Below, piece after piece: positions 1 to 10,098 of a stretch of 64,000 nucleotides of DNA (position 1 is the first letter of the stretch; each line of letters opens with the position of its first letter). A program made the position numbers and the translations under genes. A model generated the notes under the pieces. It had not been told where the DNA came from. It made no database searches and saw only the letters and a list, made by a program, of their open reading frames with translations. This DNA comes from Helicoverpa zea (lineage: Eukaryota > Arthropoda > Insecta > Lepidoptera > Noctuidae). The stretch lies in the NCBI RefSeq assembly GCF_022581195.2, contig NC_061455.1:13162189-13226188 (forward strand), in the 5' to 3' direction.

Positions 1-120
1 TTATACTATTTTTTAGATTTTTTAATATGCACTATGTTTCTTACAAAGAAATGAACTAGATTAACTAAATGGACTAGATTTACCAACTGACTGACATGAC
101 ATGTTATCATATATTATGTT

Positions 121-400
121 CGTGGATCAAAGTTACACATTCGTTATTTTCGAAAGTAATTCACACTTGGCCGTTTTCAGATTTTTACTTTACTTTGACT
201 AAATACAAACCTTTGTACCATTCGAAGATATATTATATAAATATAGATAAATTTAGTTCGTTTTAGTTCCTTAGGGGAATAAATTTACACCGGGTATAAA
301 ACACCTTCATTATTTTGAAACCGACTCACACTTGGCCATTTTCAGATTTTTCCCTTTAACTTGACATAAAGACCTACCTCCATGCCAAATTTCAAGTCAA
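121..400. repeat. imperfect tandem duplication, about 165-bp period
   Basis: A block containing TCACACTTGGCC and TTTTCAGATTTTT occurs near 161 and again near 326, and each is followed by a run ending in ACTTTGAC or ACTTGAC. The two copies are diverged, so this is an old duplication or part of a repeat family. The DNA that follows (about 370-470, with GAGTGAGTCAGTGAATAAGTGAATAAG) resembles a common lepidopteran interspersed repeat, but I cannot name the family. Confidence 0.45.
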
Positions 401-599
401 TACGACCATTGGAAGTGGTCTAGGTTTTTGATGAGTGAGTCAGTGAATAAGTGAATAAGTGTATAGTAAAAATAGCGATTTTCTGACGTCAATATCTCAA
501 GACCTACAATAGGTATATTAATGAAATTTTGTATTTTAGATAAGTGAGGGGGTCTCAACAGATACTAGAAATTTGATATGCGTAAATAAAATAGATTTT

Positions 600-1075
600 G
601 AGTTACAGGGGGGTCGAATTTGGCCCGAAATGGTTCGTGTAATATAACCCACGGCCGGTGTGTCGCTTTTTTGCTCGAACTTGGCGGACACACTGCCGTG
701 TGTCTAGATCTTCCTTACATAACAGTGAACGATATTTTCGTACCAATAACAGCCGAATTCACTCGCTATTTGCGGTGTCAGGGCAAAAGTCGTGCGTATT
801 TATCGTGCATTCGATATATCTGCTGTGTTATGTCGATGGCTTATATAGAATAGGGGTCCTGTTTGACTTGTCAGATACTAATTTGAAAGCAATTTTGTGT
901 ATTTGTATGATGTGTGTGTGTTCTGTGTTTTGATAATGTGCTAGTTAAACGTTTGTATGATTGATACTATTTATGATGTGATTTCATGAATTGACAGAAG
1001 GTTTGTGGGGATATTCATTGAATGCCTTTAAGGTTTTTACGTTATTTATTCTATAAGTTTGACAACTGTTATCAT
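600..1075. other. noncoding, probably repeat-derived
   Basis: Short open frames begin near 620 and 658 on the plus strand, but they overlap, are only 77 and 91 residues long and show no domain. The GC-richer patch at 600-850 looks like the end of an old interspersed repeat. I see no gene here. Confidence 0.3.
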
Positions 1076-1183
1076 TTACACCTTCTTTGGCATTAACGGT
1101 AGTGCTTTAGCGTAAGCTTTATACTCATAGTTATGTTTGTCCTCATCGTGACCAACATCTATGCCACTAAGATGTAATACCAT
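1076..1183 (-). CDS. short reading frame, 35 residues, unknown
   Basis: On the minus strand an ATG at 1183 opens a frame beginning MVLHLSGIDVGHDEDKHNYE and ending in PLMPKKV before a TAA at 1076. The composition is protein-like: charged, mixed and not low-complexity. It lies 93 bases downstream of the 115-residue frame at 1277-1624 on the same strand. An in-frame TAA directly precedes the ATG, so if the two frames once formed one gene it has been broken by mutation, or an intron I cannot place lies between them. I do not recognise the product. Confidence 0.25.
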   Translation of the reverse strand: MVLHLSGIDVGHDEDKHNYEYKAYAKALPLMPKKV

Positions 1184-1276
1184 TTAAATTACACAGATAC
1201 TTCAATTATATCTCATTTCCCGTTCTTGATTCCAAGAATCCCTTTAGGAATAACTAGTGAAGTTTAAATACAGCTG

Positions 1277-1624
1277 TTACTGCATAAATGCAGGAATAAT
1301 ATTAATCCTACAGTCTACTGGGATGCATAGCTTACGTACAAATTTAAGTGGACTCACTCGGTTTGATGACGTTAATATATTTTGCGGTGATGGGCGCAGT
1401 TTATCATTTCCTATGATATATTGTTTAGTTGTGTGAGTGACGGCGACAGGCTTTTGTTTCAGTTTGTATTTGTCTTCCTGGTGAAGAATGTTATTTGCAT
1501 AAAGTGCTTCTATTATGTTAATGCGTTCTAAGTTATTTAGTTCCCAAAACTCTTTATAAATAAGTTTGTTATCGGTGGTGTTATATAAAGTCTTAATAGG
1601 AATGAATGCATTATTAACTTTCAT
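1277..1624 (-). CDS. hypothetical protein, 115 residues, possibly a decayed gene
   Basis: The frame starts at an ATG at 1622-1624 in the context AAC-ATG-A and ends at a stop at 1277. It is rich in Asn, Ile and Lys, with an internal Lys-rich stretch (KYKLKQKP). There is no signal peptide, membrane segment or motif I recognise. It is unusually long and well-mixed for a chance frame in AT-rich DNA. A second protein-like frame follows on the same strand (1076-1183), which suggests remains of a single gene or of a transposon ORF. It could still be a chance frame. The CR1-like LINE to its right is on the opposite strand, so the two are not obviously linked. Confidence 0.3.
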   Translation of the reverse strand: MKVNNAFIPIKTLYNTTDNKLIYKEFWELNNLERINIIEALYANNILHQEDKYKLKQKPVAVTHTTKQYIIGNDKLRPSPQNILTSSNRVSPLKFVRKLCIPVDCRINIIPAFMQ

Positions 1625-1949
1625 GTTTTATGTAATTAATGGCGGGATGATCATCTATTTTCTATAAAATGACATTAATTACAAATTATGAAACAGTAGT
1701 AAGTATAACTTTTTTGTATAATTTTAATCTTCTTAAAGTTCCCTTACCTTCTTAAGTACCGTTCAATCATATGACAATGGGCGTTTTGATTTTTCTTTTA
1801 AAATAAATATAATAATACCTATTATTATATTAAAATGTAGGCCGAGGCGACGAACCATGAACCAAGACCAGTGTAGAGAAGTGATTATCAGTGTTTAAAA
1901 ATCCAACAATATATTCAAAATTGCAAACTCATTCAGTGCAACGACGGCG

Positions 1950-2050
1950 CCAAGGTCTACGTGATCGGCACCTTAACTACAGCGCCATCTATCAACATAT
2001 CCAAGACCTACGGTATCAACTCCTTAACTACAGCGCTGTGGTCATCTGGC
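1950..2050 (+). repeat. two-copy tandem repeat in the LINE 5' leader
   Basis: CCTTAACTACAGCGC occurs at 1971 and again at 2022, a 51-base period. Each copy is preceded by a CAAGGTCTACG or CAAGACCTACG block. Duplicated leader units like this act as promoter monomers in some LINEs. That role here is inference. Confidence 0.6.
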
Positions 2051-2202
2051 TGATAGATCTAGCGATCGATAAAGAGCTTCGTTTCGGCGGACCAGTATAG
2101 AGGGCGCTGGTTGTATCATTTTTATCAAATCGAAAGACAACCTGGACTTATGTAAAAACATTTTGTAATTTATAATAACATAAATAAATAATACTTATAG
2201 AA

Positions 2203-3351
2203 ATGGATTCTAATAGCTCCAGTAATAATATAACTCAACGTAAACCAATTAAAGTGAACTCATTAACTGATTTATCTTCGCTTATGAACGAAAAAAGTAT
2301 ATTTGACACGACTATGATGAGTATACCAGATAGTTTAAATGACGACAGTGACACTATAAATAACTTGATTGAACAGAATAAAAAACTTACTAATGAATTG
2401 TTAAGCGCACATCAAGAAATTGAAAATTTAAATAATGAAAACTTTCGACTAAAAAGTGACCTTCAAGAGATGATAAAAAAATCAAACACATATAAGAAGA
2501 TATGCTCGACGCCTAGCAAAAAATGTATAACGCCAACTCGCAAACAAAAAAATTTGAATCTTAACCGTGAAATTAGTATAGACATCTTCGAAAGGGCTGA
2601 TAGCAAACACGATAAAGAAACCCAAACAACCAACACAAGTAATGAAATACAGAATTTTTTACCATCAGAGTACCCACAGACTAATACAGACGCAGCAAAT
2701 ATAGAACCCAAACAAAATGCTACATCAGCGCACAGAAAAAACAAACTGTGCATTCTAAGTGCCAATAAACACAACAAACTTTTGTCGATTGCTGAGGAAA
2801 CAAACAACTATTTATACAACTATTGCCACTACATGATACCTGATGGGAATATAACTCAACTTTTAAAGGGGATCGACACAAAACTTAAGGAATTCACAAT
2901 GAGTGATTATTGTGTAATTTTCATTGGTGAAGAAGATTTTAAAATAAGTAAAAATTATTCCAACCTTGTTCTAGATATAAGAAAATATCTTAGCGAAATA
3001 ATGCATACCAATATCATCTTATGCCTGCCTACATATAAGTATAGTATAAACTGCAATATGTACAACTCACGGGTTATGAATTTTAATCACATTCTTTGTC
3101 AAGATATAAGCCTGTATAATTATGCATATGTTTTCGACTCAAATGCTTATGTATCTTATTGTTATAACACATTCTATAGAATATCTGGCCAGTTGAATAA
3201 TTTTGGTTTACAAAAAAATTTTCTTGCTCTATTTTCATTTATTATGGACATACAAAATTATAATAATACTTCTGTAAATAATAATCTTGTTACGTTAACT
3301 ACTCACGAACCCACAAATTTTTCAAAAACTGAAAAACAGTTTTTTCTGTAA
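2203..3351 (+). CDS. LINE ORF1 protein: coiled coil plus esterase-like domain
   Basis: This 382-residue protein starts at an ATG in strong context (AGAA-ATG-G). Residues about 48-92 have the Leu/Glu/Asn heptad pattern of a coiled coil (INNLIEQNKKLTNELLSAHQ and on), which would drive multimerisation of an RNA-binding chaperone. From about residue 181 to the end there is an SGNH-esterase-like fold: a KLCILSA strand, then DYCVIFIGEEDF, then a C-terminal NNFGLQKNFLALF stretch. In active esterases the first block is normally GDS and the third is GxND. Here they read LSANK and GEED, so the catalytic residues look degenerate and the domain may be structural. The stop lies 16 bases before the ORF2 ATG, in a different frame. 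It is likely a nucleic-acid chaperone of the retrotransposition particle. Confidence 0.75.
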   Translation: MDSNSSSNNITQRKPIKVNSLTDLSSLMNEKSIFDTTMMSIPDSLNDDSDTINNLIEQNKKLTNELLSAHQEIENLNNENFRLKSDLQEMIKKSNTYKKICSTPSKKCITPTRKQKNLNLNREISIDIFERADSKHDKETQTTNTSNEIQNFLPSEYPQTNTDAANIEPKQNATSAHRKNKLCILSANKHNKLLSIAEETNNYLYNYCHYMIPDGNITQLLKGIDTKLKEFTMSDYCVIFIGEEDFKISKNYSNLVLDIRKYLSEIMHTNIILCLPTYKYSINCNMYNSRVMNFNHILCQDISLYNYAYVFDSNAYVSYCYNTFYRISGQLNNFGLQKNFLALFSFIMDIQNYNNTSVNNNLVTLTTHEPTNFSKTEKQFFL

Positions 3352-3367
3352 GAGTTATGTACATGTG

Positions 3368-6202
3368 ATGCACCAGAACATTGCTGGACTCCTAAATAAA
3401 ACCGATGCTTTAAATGTTTGCCTCCACGAATTGACAGATAAAAATATAACTATTGACGTCCTATGTATCACTGAACACTTCATGATGTCAGGCTATGAAA
3501 CCCACTTTACGATCCCTAACTACGATTTAGCTTCATTTTTCTGTCGACAAAAAAGTAAACGAGGCGGAGTTTGCATTCTGGTTAGACGTGGCCATGAGTG
3601 GAAAGACTTACCTCAAATAGCAGAACTTTCAGTGACGGGAGTAGTTGAATGCTGTGGTGTGGAGCTAGTACAGCATAATATTATTATTGTATGTATGTAC
3701 AGAGTCCCAAAGTTTAATAATCTAAATACATTCTACGAAACATTACAAAGAATATTTCACAATTTATGTAAAAAAACATCAAAAAAAATTGTAATGGCAG
3801 GAGATTATAACATTGATGTTCTTAAAAATAACAACGTTACATTAGATTTTGAATGTTTATTATTAAGTTTCGATTTAAAATTGACGTTAAAGGTGCCAAC
3901 CAGAATTCAATCTCAAACATGTATTGACAATTTTGCACATAATTATAAAGTTAAGTGTGAAGGAAAAGTTTTTGAATTTGCCTTGTCTGACCATACAGCA
4001 CAAGTGTTAAAATGTCCTGTAGATAAATTAAATATTTTAAAATACTGGCGTGTAAAAAGACGAGATTACAATAAAGATAACATGACTAAATTTAAGAATA
4101 CCATTAAAGAATTAACTTTTTCTGACTTATATGAAATTAATGATCCGAATGCTGCATATGATAATTTTATTGAAACGTTTAAACTTTTCTATGACCTCTG
4201 TTTTCCTTTCAAATTAGTAACTGTTAAAGTTATTAAAACATCCAATTGGATTTCAAAAGGCATAAAATTATGCAGTAAAAAAAAACGTGATATGTTATGG
4301 CGCTACAGGTCACAACCCAATTTGACAAACAAGACTAGACTTCTAAATTACTCGAAACGACTTAAAAAAATCATAAAACTAACAAGAAAAGCACAAAATA
4401 ATTATAACATAAAAATGTCCACTAATAAACCAAAAACAACATGGAACATCATCAATAGCACAAAACCAAATCTCCCCAAAGAACCTATCAACAATATTAA
4501 AGTAGACGGTACAATTATTAGTCACCCTCAAGATATAGCCAATACTTTTAATGATTACTTTGTAGATAAAATTCAACCCATTCCAGGGTCTGGATCTAAT
4601 CCTACAGAGCTTATCTCTAGCCGTAGAGACTCAATATTTGTTGCACCCTGCACAGAAACAGATATAAATAAAATTATAAAATCCTTAAAAAATACAAACA
4701 GCGTAGGCTACGACGGAATTGCTACAAGGGTCATAAAATATGTGTCAGAATATATCAGTGCGCCTCTTAGTTTTATTATAAATTTATGTATTTGTGCAGG
4801 TATTTTTCCTGATGCTTTAAAAACTTCAATAATAAAACCATTGTATAAAAAAAACTGTAAGGAAGAAATTAATAACTACAGACCAATATCGCTTATCCCC
4901 GTGTTCTCAAAAATTTTCGAGAAATATATATATCAAGAGCTATATGCATATATTGAGAAGAAATGTATATTGAACGACGAACAGAAGGGTTTCAGGGAAA
5001 AAAGGTCAATTAATCAGGCTATATATGAGTTTCTGCATAGGGTAACAAATAATGTGGATGCACGAGTCCCAGTCTGCTCTATCTTCTGCGACATGACACA
5101 GGCATTTGACTGTGTTGATCATAAAGTTTTAATACGGAAACTGGAGGCCTACGGTATTAGAGGCAACATCTCTGATCTAATTAAATCATATCTCAGCAAT
5201 AGAAAACAGTACACAGAAGTTACAAAAATAAATTTTGACAAAAAATCAGAAGAAAAGTACCTCTCAAAGGAACGGACGCCTCTCTTTGGTGTCCCCCAAG
5301 GCAGCGTTCTCGGGCCCTTACTATTCATTTTGTACATAAATGACCTACCTAGAACAGTTGACCACCCAATTACTCTCTTTGCCGACGATAGTACTGTTAC
5401 TATATCATGCAATAATAAAGACATTTATAATTATGACATTAATAAAACTTTGACATCAATAATATCATGGCTAGATCGCAACAACCTAAACATTAATTTA
5501 AACAAGACTAATATTATTCATTTTCAACAACGGACCAAAGTTACACCTGACATTAATGTTGTATACGATAATACAGTAATTTGTGAGTCTGCATCAACAA
5601 AGTTCTTAGGAATCATAATAGACTCAAAGCTAAACTGGCAGACACATATTGAGAAACTCTGTAAAAGATTAAGTTCTTCCGCATACGCATTATACAGACT
5701 ATCCCCAGTGCTCAACTCAGATGCATTAATAACTGCCTATCATGGGATAGTGGCATCGCTACTACGCTACGGAATTATGTTTTGGGGAAACTCATCACAC
5801 AAGGACGTAGCATTTAAAGCACAAAAGCGATGCATTCGAGCAATGTTTAATTTAAAAACAACAGATAGCTGTATGCCTTTCTTTAAAAGATTTAAAATAC
5901 TTACGTTACCATGTCTATATATTCTTGAAACCGCCATTTTTGTTAAATTAAATCCTGAGCTGTTTCCACGATTATCTGATACCGTAGTGCGTAACAGACG
6001 AGATAAAGACAGACTTCGCCTTCACACATCAAAAACTAGTTTAATGAGAAAAAGCATTTTCTGTATGGCACCAATTATTTACAATAAAATACCTCAGGCA
6101 TATAAAGATTTAAATATTAAACTGTTTAAAATAAAATTGCGAGATTTATTAGCGGATAAGTGTTACTACGACATTAATAATTTTCTAACTGACAATTTGT
6201 AA
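3368..6202 (+). CDS. LINE ORF2 protein: AP endonuclease and reverse transcriptase
   Basis: A 944-residue frame from the ATG at 3368 (MHQNIAGLLNK). The endonuclease shows N4, ITEH (E36), AGDYNID near 145 and LSDH near 207, the acidic and His residues expected for target nicking. The reverse transcriptase spans about 430-760: NYRPISLIPVFSKIFEK, FCDMTQAFDCVDH with the first catalytic Asp, FGVPQGSVLGPLLF, and LFADDSTV with the catalytic Asp pair near 671. A Cys-containing C-terminal region without RNase H follows. This enzyme would prime reverse transcription at the nicked genomic site. The frame is uninterrupted and the motifs look intact. It is probably translated by reinitiation after ORF1, since only 16 bases separate them and the frames differ. 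Confidence 0.88.
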   Translation: MHQNIAGLLNKTDALNVCLHELTDKNITIDVLCITEHFMMSGYETHFTIPNYDLASFFCRQKSKRGGVCILVRRGHEWKDLPQIAELSVTGVVECCGVELVQHNIIIVCMYRVPKFNNLNTFYETLQRIFHNLCKKTSKKIVMAGDYNIDVLKNNNVTLDFECLLLSFDLKLTLKVPTRIQSQTCIDNFAHNYKVKCEGKVFEFALSDHTAQVLKCPVDKLNILKYWRVKRRDYNKDNMTKFKNTIKELTFSDLYEINDPNAAYDNFIETFKLFYDLCFPFKLVTVKVIKTSNWISKGIKLCSKKKRDMLWRYRSQPNLTNKTRLLNYSKRLKKIIKLTRKAQNNYNIKMSTNKPKTTWNIINSTKPNLPKEPINNIKVDGTIISHPQDIANTFNDYFVDKIQPIPGSGSNPTELISSRRDSIFVAPCTETDINKIIKSLKNTNSVGYDGIATRVIKYVSEYISAPLSFIINLCICAGIFPDALKTSIIKPLYKKNCKEEINNYRPISLIPVFSKIFEKYIYQELYAYIEKKCILNDEQKGFREKRSINQAIYEFLHRVTNNVDARVPVCSIFCDMTQAFDCVDHKVLIRKLEAYGIRGNISDLIKSYLSNRKQYTEVTKINFDKKSEEKYLSKERTPLFGVPQGSVLGPLLFILYINDLPRTVDHPITLFADDSTVTISCNNKDIYNYDINKTLTSIISWLDRNNLNINLNKTNIIHFQQRTKVTPDINVVYDNTVICESASTKFLGIIIDSKLNWQTHIEKLCKRLSSSAYALYRLSPVLNSDALITAYHGIVASLLRYGIMFWGNSSHKDVAFKAQKRCIRAMFNLKTTDSCMPFFKRFKILTLPCLYILETAIFVKLNPELFPRLSDTVVRNRRDKDRLRLHTSKTSLMRKSIFCMAPIIYNKIPQAYKDLNIKLFKIKLRDLLADKCYYDINNFLTDNL

Positions 6203-6441
6203 CTAACCACTCATCTATATTTTTATTGACTGTATTCTTTAGCTGACATATTATGACTACTCACACATTTCTAGTAAAATTGACTGCTTGTACCTGACAT
6301 TACCATTGTATAATTACTAAATTTATATGCCTAAAAGGCCAAACATGACTGTTACCTACCCTAATATTATAAGATCTTGCATGCTAATGTATGTTTACTC
6401 ATGTTTATAAATAAAGGAATCTTATCTTATCTTATCTTATC
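6203..6441 (+). other. LINE 3' UTR and TTATC microsatellite tail
   Basis: After the ORF2 stop there are about 210 bases of AT-rich UTR, an AATAAAGG poly(A)-signal-like motif near 6410, then four copies of CTTAT at 6421-6440. Short tandem 3' tails instead of poly(A) are characteristic of CR1-type elements and mark the right end of the insertion. Confidence 0.7.
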
Positions 6442-7093
6442 AAGATTAGACTTTATCAATTGAAAGACTAAGTAATGAGAATAAAACCTTAAAATTTTGG
6501 TTTTCGCATCATTAAACGCGAAAATTCTATTATGACATTTCAAATTGTGTTAATTCAGTTTCGTTTGTTAAAGAAATGGGTGACTTTGAGGTTCAGTTCA
6601 GACTTGGTTTAAAAAAGTCAAATAAACTTTATAATCGTGATATGGTCCATATCAAGGATATATGGCTTAACTTGCATCATCTGCCTTCCCAACTATCTTG
6701 TAGTGGGCTTCCGGTCTAGCCAAATAGAGCAGAGTGTCTGACTTCCTTAACTTCAGTAACCTGATACCTATGAACAAAGGATTCTTGGATAATGTTTAAT
6801 TAAATATTTCCCATAAGGATCGTTGTTTTATTTCGAGCTAGAATCGCGATCGCAGTGTTCGTTATACATAGTTACCTATAAAATATCATCTCTTTACTAA
6901 CACAAGTAAATATCCTTAAAATAACACAGAAATGATTTCGAAACCGACAAAGATAAACCATAAAGTGATATCAAACACTACAGTCAAACATCACAACTTA
7001 AATTTTAATTAAGAAATTCAATTTACTAAGCACATTAGTGAAACGTTTCTATTTCCTGTAAGAGTACCCACACACTACAGAGTACACACTAAC
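6442..7093. other. AT-rich noncoding DNA
   Basis: I see no gene, RNA or clear repeat. The stretch is AT-rich, with scattered homopolymers and stops in all frames. Confidence 0.4.
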
Positions 7094-7415
7094 AGTCGGC
7101 CGATAGTTAATTAAAAATCTTAATTCGACTCAAAAATTTCAGTCTGTTAAATACCGGCTAAATACCTGCCCCCTTACTTATAAAAATCTCTAATCAACAT
7201 TTTAACTAATCTCTACTTAAAACCTTAAGTAGTGATTAAATGTTAGTTAAGACGTGCTTAAGCCACGTTTATAAGTAAGAATTTTCTTAAACAGCCCTTA
7301 AGTATTACTTATTATTGAATTCACGTTTATAAGTAAGGGGGTATATCTTTATAATGTGCGCACTAACATTCATCTTCATACTGACTTAAGAGTCCATACA
7401 AACTATCGGCCGACT
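7094..7415. mobile_element. nested inverted-repeat elements (MITE-like)
   Basis: AGTCGGCCGATAGTT at 7094-7108 is exactly inverted at 7401-7415. Inside lies a second inverted pair: CCCCCTTACTTATAAA at 7169-7184 and its complement at 7326-7341. The inner element has further inverted TTAAG/CTTAA pairs and could fold into a long hairpin. The outer motif recurs near 19346 and, diverged, near 21790, so it belongs to a dispersed family. No clear target duplication was found. Confidence 0.5.
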
Positions 7416-7754
7416 TAAAGTTGGCAGTCAGCTCTTATACATTTATGTATTTACTATGTACTGGCTGAGCGGAGTAAGAACAAACTTGCGGAGAACAAAT
7501 ATTGGACTCCGGGATAGATTACATAAAATATTGCATTAAGGGATTACTCGGTTTCGCTTGAATAAGATGATTGAATATCTACAGATGTTTCTGAGCTTAG
7601 TACTTGGGTTTCTTTGTCTTACTTTGTTGTAAAGTGAGTGAGTTATTCTTGAGAATTGTTCTGTGTAGTAAAACATTGTCTTTGGCAGTGTTACTAGAAA
7701 GAAGACCTAGGATACGGAGGATGTTAGAAAGGAATTTAATTATAAAATTTAATC

Positions 7755-7880
7755 AAGATTGCATTTATATTTATTTATTTATGTTTTTGCACAATGTACA
7801 AAGGACTTAACTTTGCCTTAGGCATTCTCTGCCAGTCCACCATAAAGTGGTGGTGAAACAGCAGTAGGTATTTTTGTAAT
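7755..7880. repeat. interspersed repeat fragment
   Basis: The segment with ACTTTGCCTTAGGCATTCTC and CCAGTCCACCAT resembles a dispersed lepidopteran repeat. The overlapping open frames on both strands show no domains. Recognition is from memory of the motif only. Confidence 0.3.
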
Positions 7881-7994
7881 TTAAAGAGTCTTGTGATGGG
7901 AATTAAAGGATATCTTGAAAAGTATAATGAGCTAAATACCAGTAGTTCCCTTCGCACAGACAAAACACCGAGGCAGGTTTTAACAAAATGTGTA

Positions 7995-8113
7995 GCTCAA
8001 ATAAGTATTGTGTATTTCAGCCCAACTAGTATTCATCCAGCACAGTTTCAGCTAAAGCTACATATTAGTGGAGCTCATAAGGTCGCATCGCCATGACAAC
8101 GTGGGTCAGGACA
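7995..8113 (+). repeat. direct repeat, copy 1 of 2
   Basis: This block ends in GCCATGACAACGTGGGTCAG and matches 8431-8548 with about 10% differences. The offset is 435-436 bases. A SINE-like tail lies between the copies. Confidence 0.6.
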
Positions 8114-8230
8114 CATAACCGTTAAGCGTTGACCAATCCAGCTAATGAATGTGCACCGGATCGACACGTGATGGGGGCTTTAAAAACAGCGAGAAATTAT
8201 AAGAGTGGATGGAAAACTAGTAGATCATCT

Positions 8231-8430
8231 TTGGCAGTCGGTACGGGTAGTCAGACGCCAGCAAGTCTAACAATCTGTCTTCCCTAGGGATATGCGGTTG
8301 CTCGGGTAGCTGGGTTGAGGGGGTCAGATAGGGCAGTCGCTCCTTTTAAAACACTGGCACTCAGCTGCACCCAGTTAGCCTGGCGGACGACCCCAACTTA
8401 GTTGGGGAAAAGCTAAGGATGATGGTGATA
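8231..8430 (+). repeat. SINE tail fragment (same family as 13310-13690)
   Basis: It shares GCAGTCGCTCC, AAAACACTGGCACTCAGCTG, GACCCCAAC and a GGATGATGGTGA end with the full SINE at 13310-13690. It lacks the tRNA-like head and is diverged. Confidence 0.65.
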
Positions 8431-8548
8431 GCTTCAATAAGTAGTGTATATTCAGCCCAATTAGTATTCAGACAGCACACTTTCAGATAAAGCTACATAT
8501 TAGTGGAGCTCATAAGGTCACATCGCCATGACAACGTGGGTCAGGATA
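8431..8548 (+). repeat. direct repeat, copy 2 of 2
   Basis: Second copy of the block at 7995-8113, starting directly after the SINE tail. The pair may be two insertions of one composite family, or a local duplication of a repeat-plus-SINE unit. Confidence 0.55.
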
Positions 8549-9470
8549 TTTCGGATATTTTAGATTGGCAAAAAATACTGGATACGTATTTTTAATACAG
8601 TAAAACATTAATTATTTACTAAGATATTACGCAGCAAAGATTGAGAGTGGGGAGTCGTGACGTCACGGCTATGTAAAATTTGTACTTAAAAATGAAGTAA
8701 CTCAAAATCGATCGTGTTTTATTGTCGTTGTTATTTATTTTGGGGAAAAAGAAAAAATACGTGTTATTTTAGAGTTATCTAAAAGACGGACTTATTACTT
8801 TTTTTAATCGCCACGATTTTTAGCCAGGTTTAGCGTAGGTATATAACGGGATATAATGAATTGCACGAGTTTTTTTTTTTTATATTTAAGGTATGTCCTC
8901 TGTTTTCCTAGCCACACATTTAGGGTTTTAGGTCATTACACACAACATTTGTGAGGAAGCAAGACGGTAAAACAGGATAATAAGCTTAAATCGTCACGCG
9001 TGGCGACCTTTAACTACAGTCTGACCCTTTACCTGAATAACTCACTGGAAATAACACTATCAAATAGAAAAAAACTTTTAGTGCAAGAAAATATTCCACG
9101 AAAAATGGTCAAATTGCTTAACTCTCGTTCAAAAGTCTTTTCGGCGTCGGCAATCAGTCTTTCTGTACACAGCCTTAATGCGTTAACTGTATTTAAAATA
9201 ACAAACCAGTTAAAGTGAAACAAACATTTTAGCTTTAATTCAAAACTTAACATTTAGTGAACAAAATCTAAATTTTATGCATAATTCAATGTGCTTTTAC
9301 AAGAGTTTATGAAAACGTAACAGTCGCAAAATTATATTATAGAGAGACTAAATTAAATGTAACACCTAGTTCTGAGTAATTTAATTTTCACTTTAAAAGG
9401 CTAAACGAAAATAACAGCTACTTTCACTTTATTTAATTTTTAGGTCTACTTAAAATTCTAGGTTTTACTG
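8549..9470. other. noncoding; contains a TGACGTCA palindrome
   Basis: CGTGACGTCACG at 8656-8667 is a perfect palindrome with the consensus CREB/ATF site at its centre. No gene is evident. The opposing open frames near 9000-9250 are antisense to each other and show no motifs. Confidence 0.35.
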
Positions 9471-9690
9471 AGCTTTCACACTGGGGGATTTTCCGCTCGG
9501 TTTAAGAGGCACGCCACTCGGATCGTATAGGCGGTTTTGCGCTTAAACATGCGACGGAAAACAATTGAAAACTACCAGTACCCACAAAAGAATTCGCCTG
9601 GAATTCGCCGCGTGACAGGTTTTTCGATATATCTGAGCGGAAAAGAATCGCGATAAAAATCCGCTTGTGTGTAAAACCCTATTAGAAGGC
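9470..9690. mobile_element. diverged inverted-repeat (MITE-like) element
   Basis: The left end carries CACACTGGGGGATTTTCCGC and the right end AAAAATCCGCTTGTGTGTAA, which are imperfect inverted copies. The ~220-bp length suits a MITE. The boundaries are approximate. Confidence 0.35.
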
Positions 9691-9867
9691 ATTTAAAAAT
9701 AACGACTTGTTATAATAAAACTTTATGTTTGAATACAAAAGGAGCCCTAAAACAATAATTTGACACGAAATTATGATAATCTCGGGAAGCGAAATCAAGG
9801 CTATGATTAATAAATCTTAGGTTAGCCGGAATGATTGGCCTAAATAACAATAGGCAATCAGTTATGC

Positions 9868-10098
9868 TATAGTTCGGCCATTCAGAGAATGCGTTCCTGA
9901 CACGTCGCGATTGAACTGACGACGTAATAACATTCATTGATTATTGATATAATAATGTTGTTTTAATGCTCCTCAATTGTTAAAACGGTAAACAACCAGC
10001 AAAAATATTTTTATCGTAACTGCAACGCCATTGCAAAGTTACGTCGTCAGTTCAATCGCGACGTGTCAGGAACGCATTCTCTGAATGGCCGAACTATA
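9868..10098. mobile_element. MITE with 60-bp perfect inverted repeats
   Basis: Bases 9868-9927 and 10039-10098 are perfect inverted copies, beginning TATAGTTCGGCCATTCAGAG on the left, around a 111-base AT-rich spacer. Perfect identity over 60 bp suggests a recent insertion or gene conversion between the arms. No transposase is present. The flanking TATA makes a TA-type target duplication possible but not provable. Superfamily unassigned. Confidence 0.75.

Larger units (their letters stand above)
1890..6441 (+). mobile_element. complete non-LTR retrotransposon, CR1 group (possibly Daphne-like)
   Basis: This unit has a 5' leader, ORF1, ORF2, a short 3' UTR and a terminal TTATC microsatellite. 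The leader holds GCGCCATCT and GAGGGCGCTGG blocks, typical of insect LINE 5' ends. ORF1 has a coiled coil and an esterase-like domain, and ORF2 has AP-endonuclease and RT domains with no RNase H. That domain set and the short-repeat tail fit the CR1/L2 group. The exact 5' end is uncertain; TCAGT initiator-like motifs occur at 1888-1892 and 1933-1937. I found no convincing target site duplication, which is common in this group. Both frames are open, so the copy may be recent and coding-competent. Clade assignment is from architecture, not from a tree. Confidence 0.8.
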
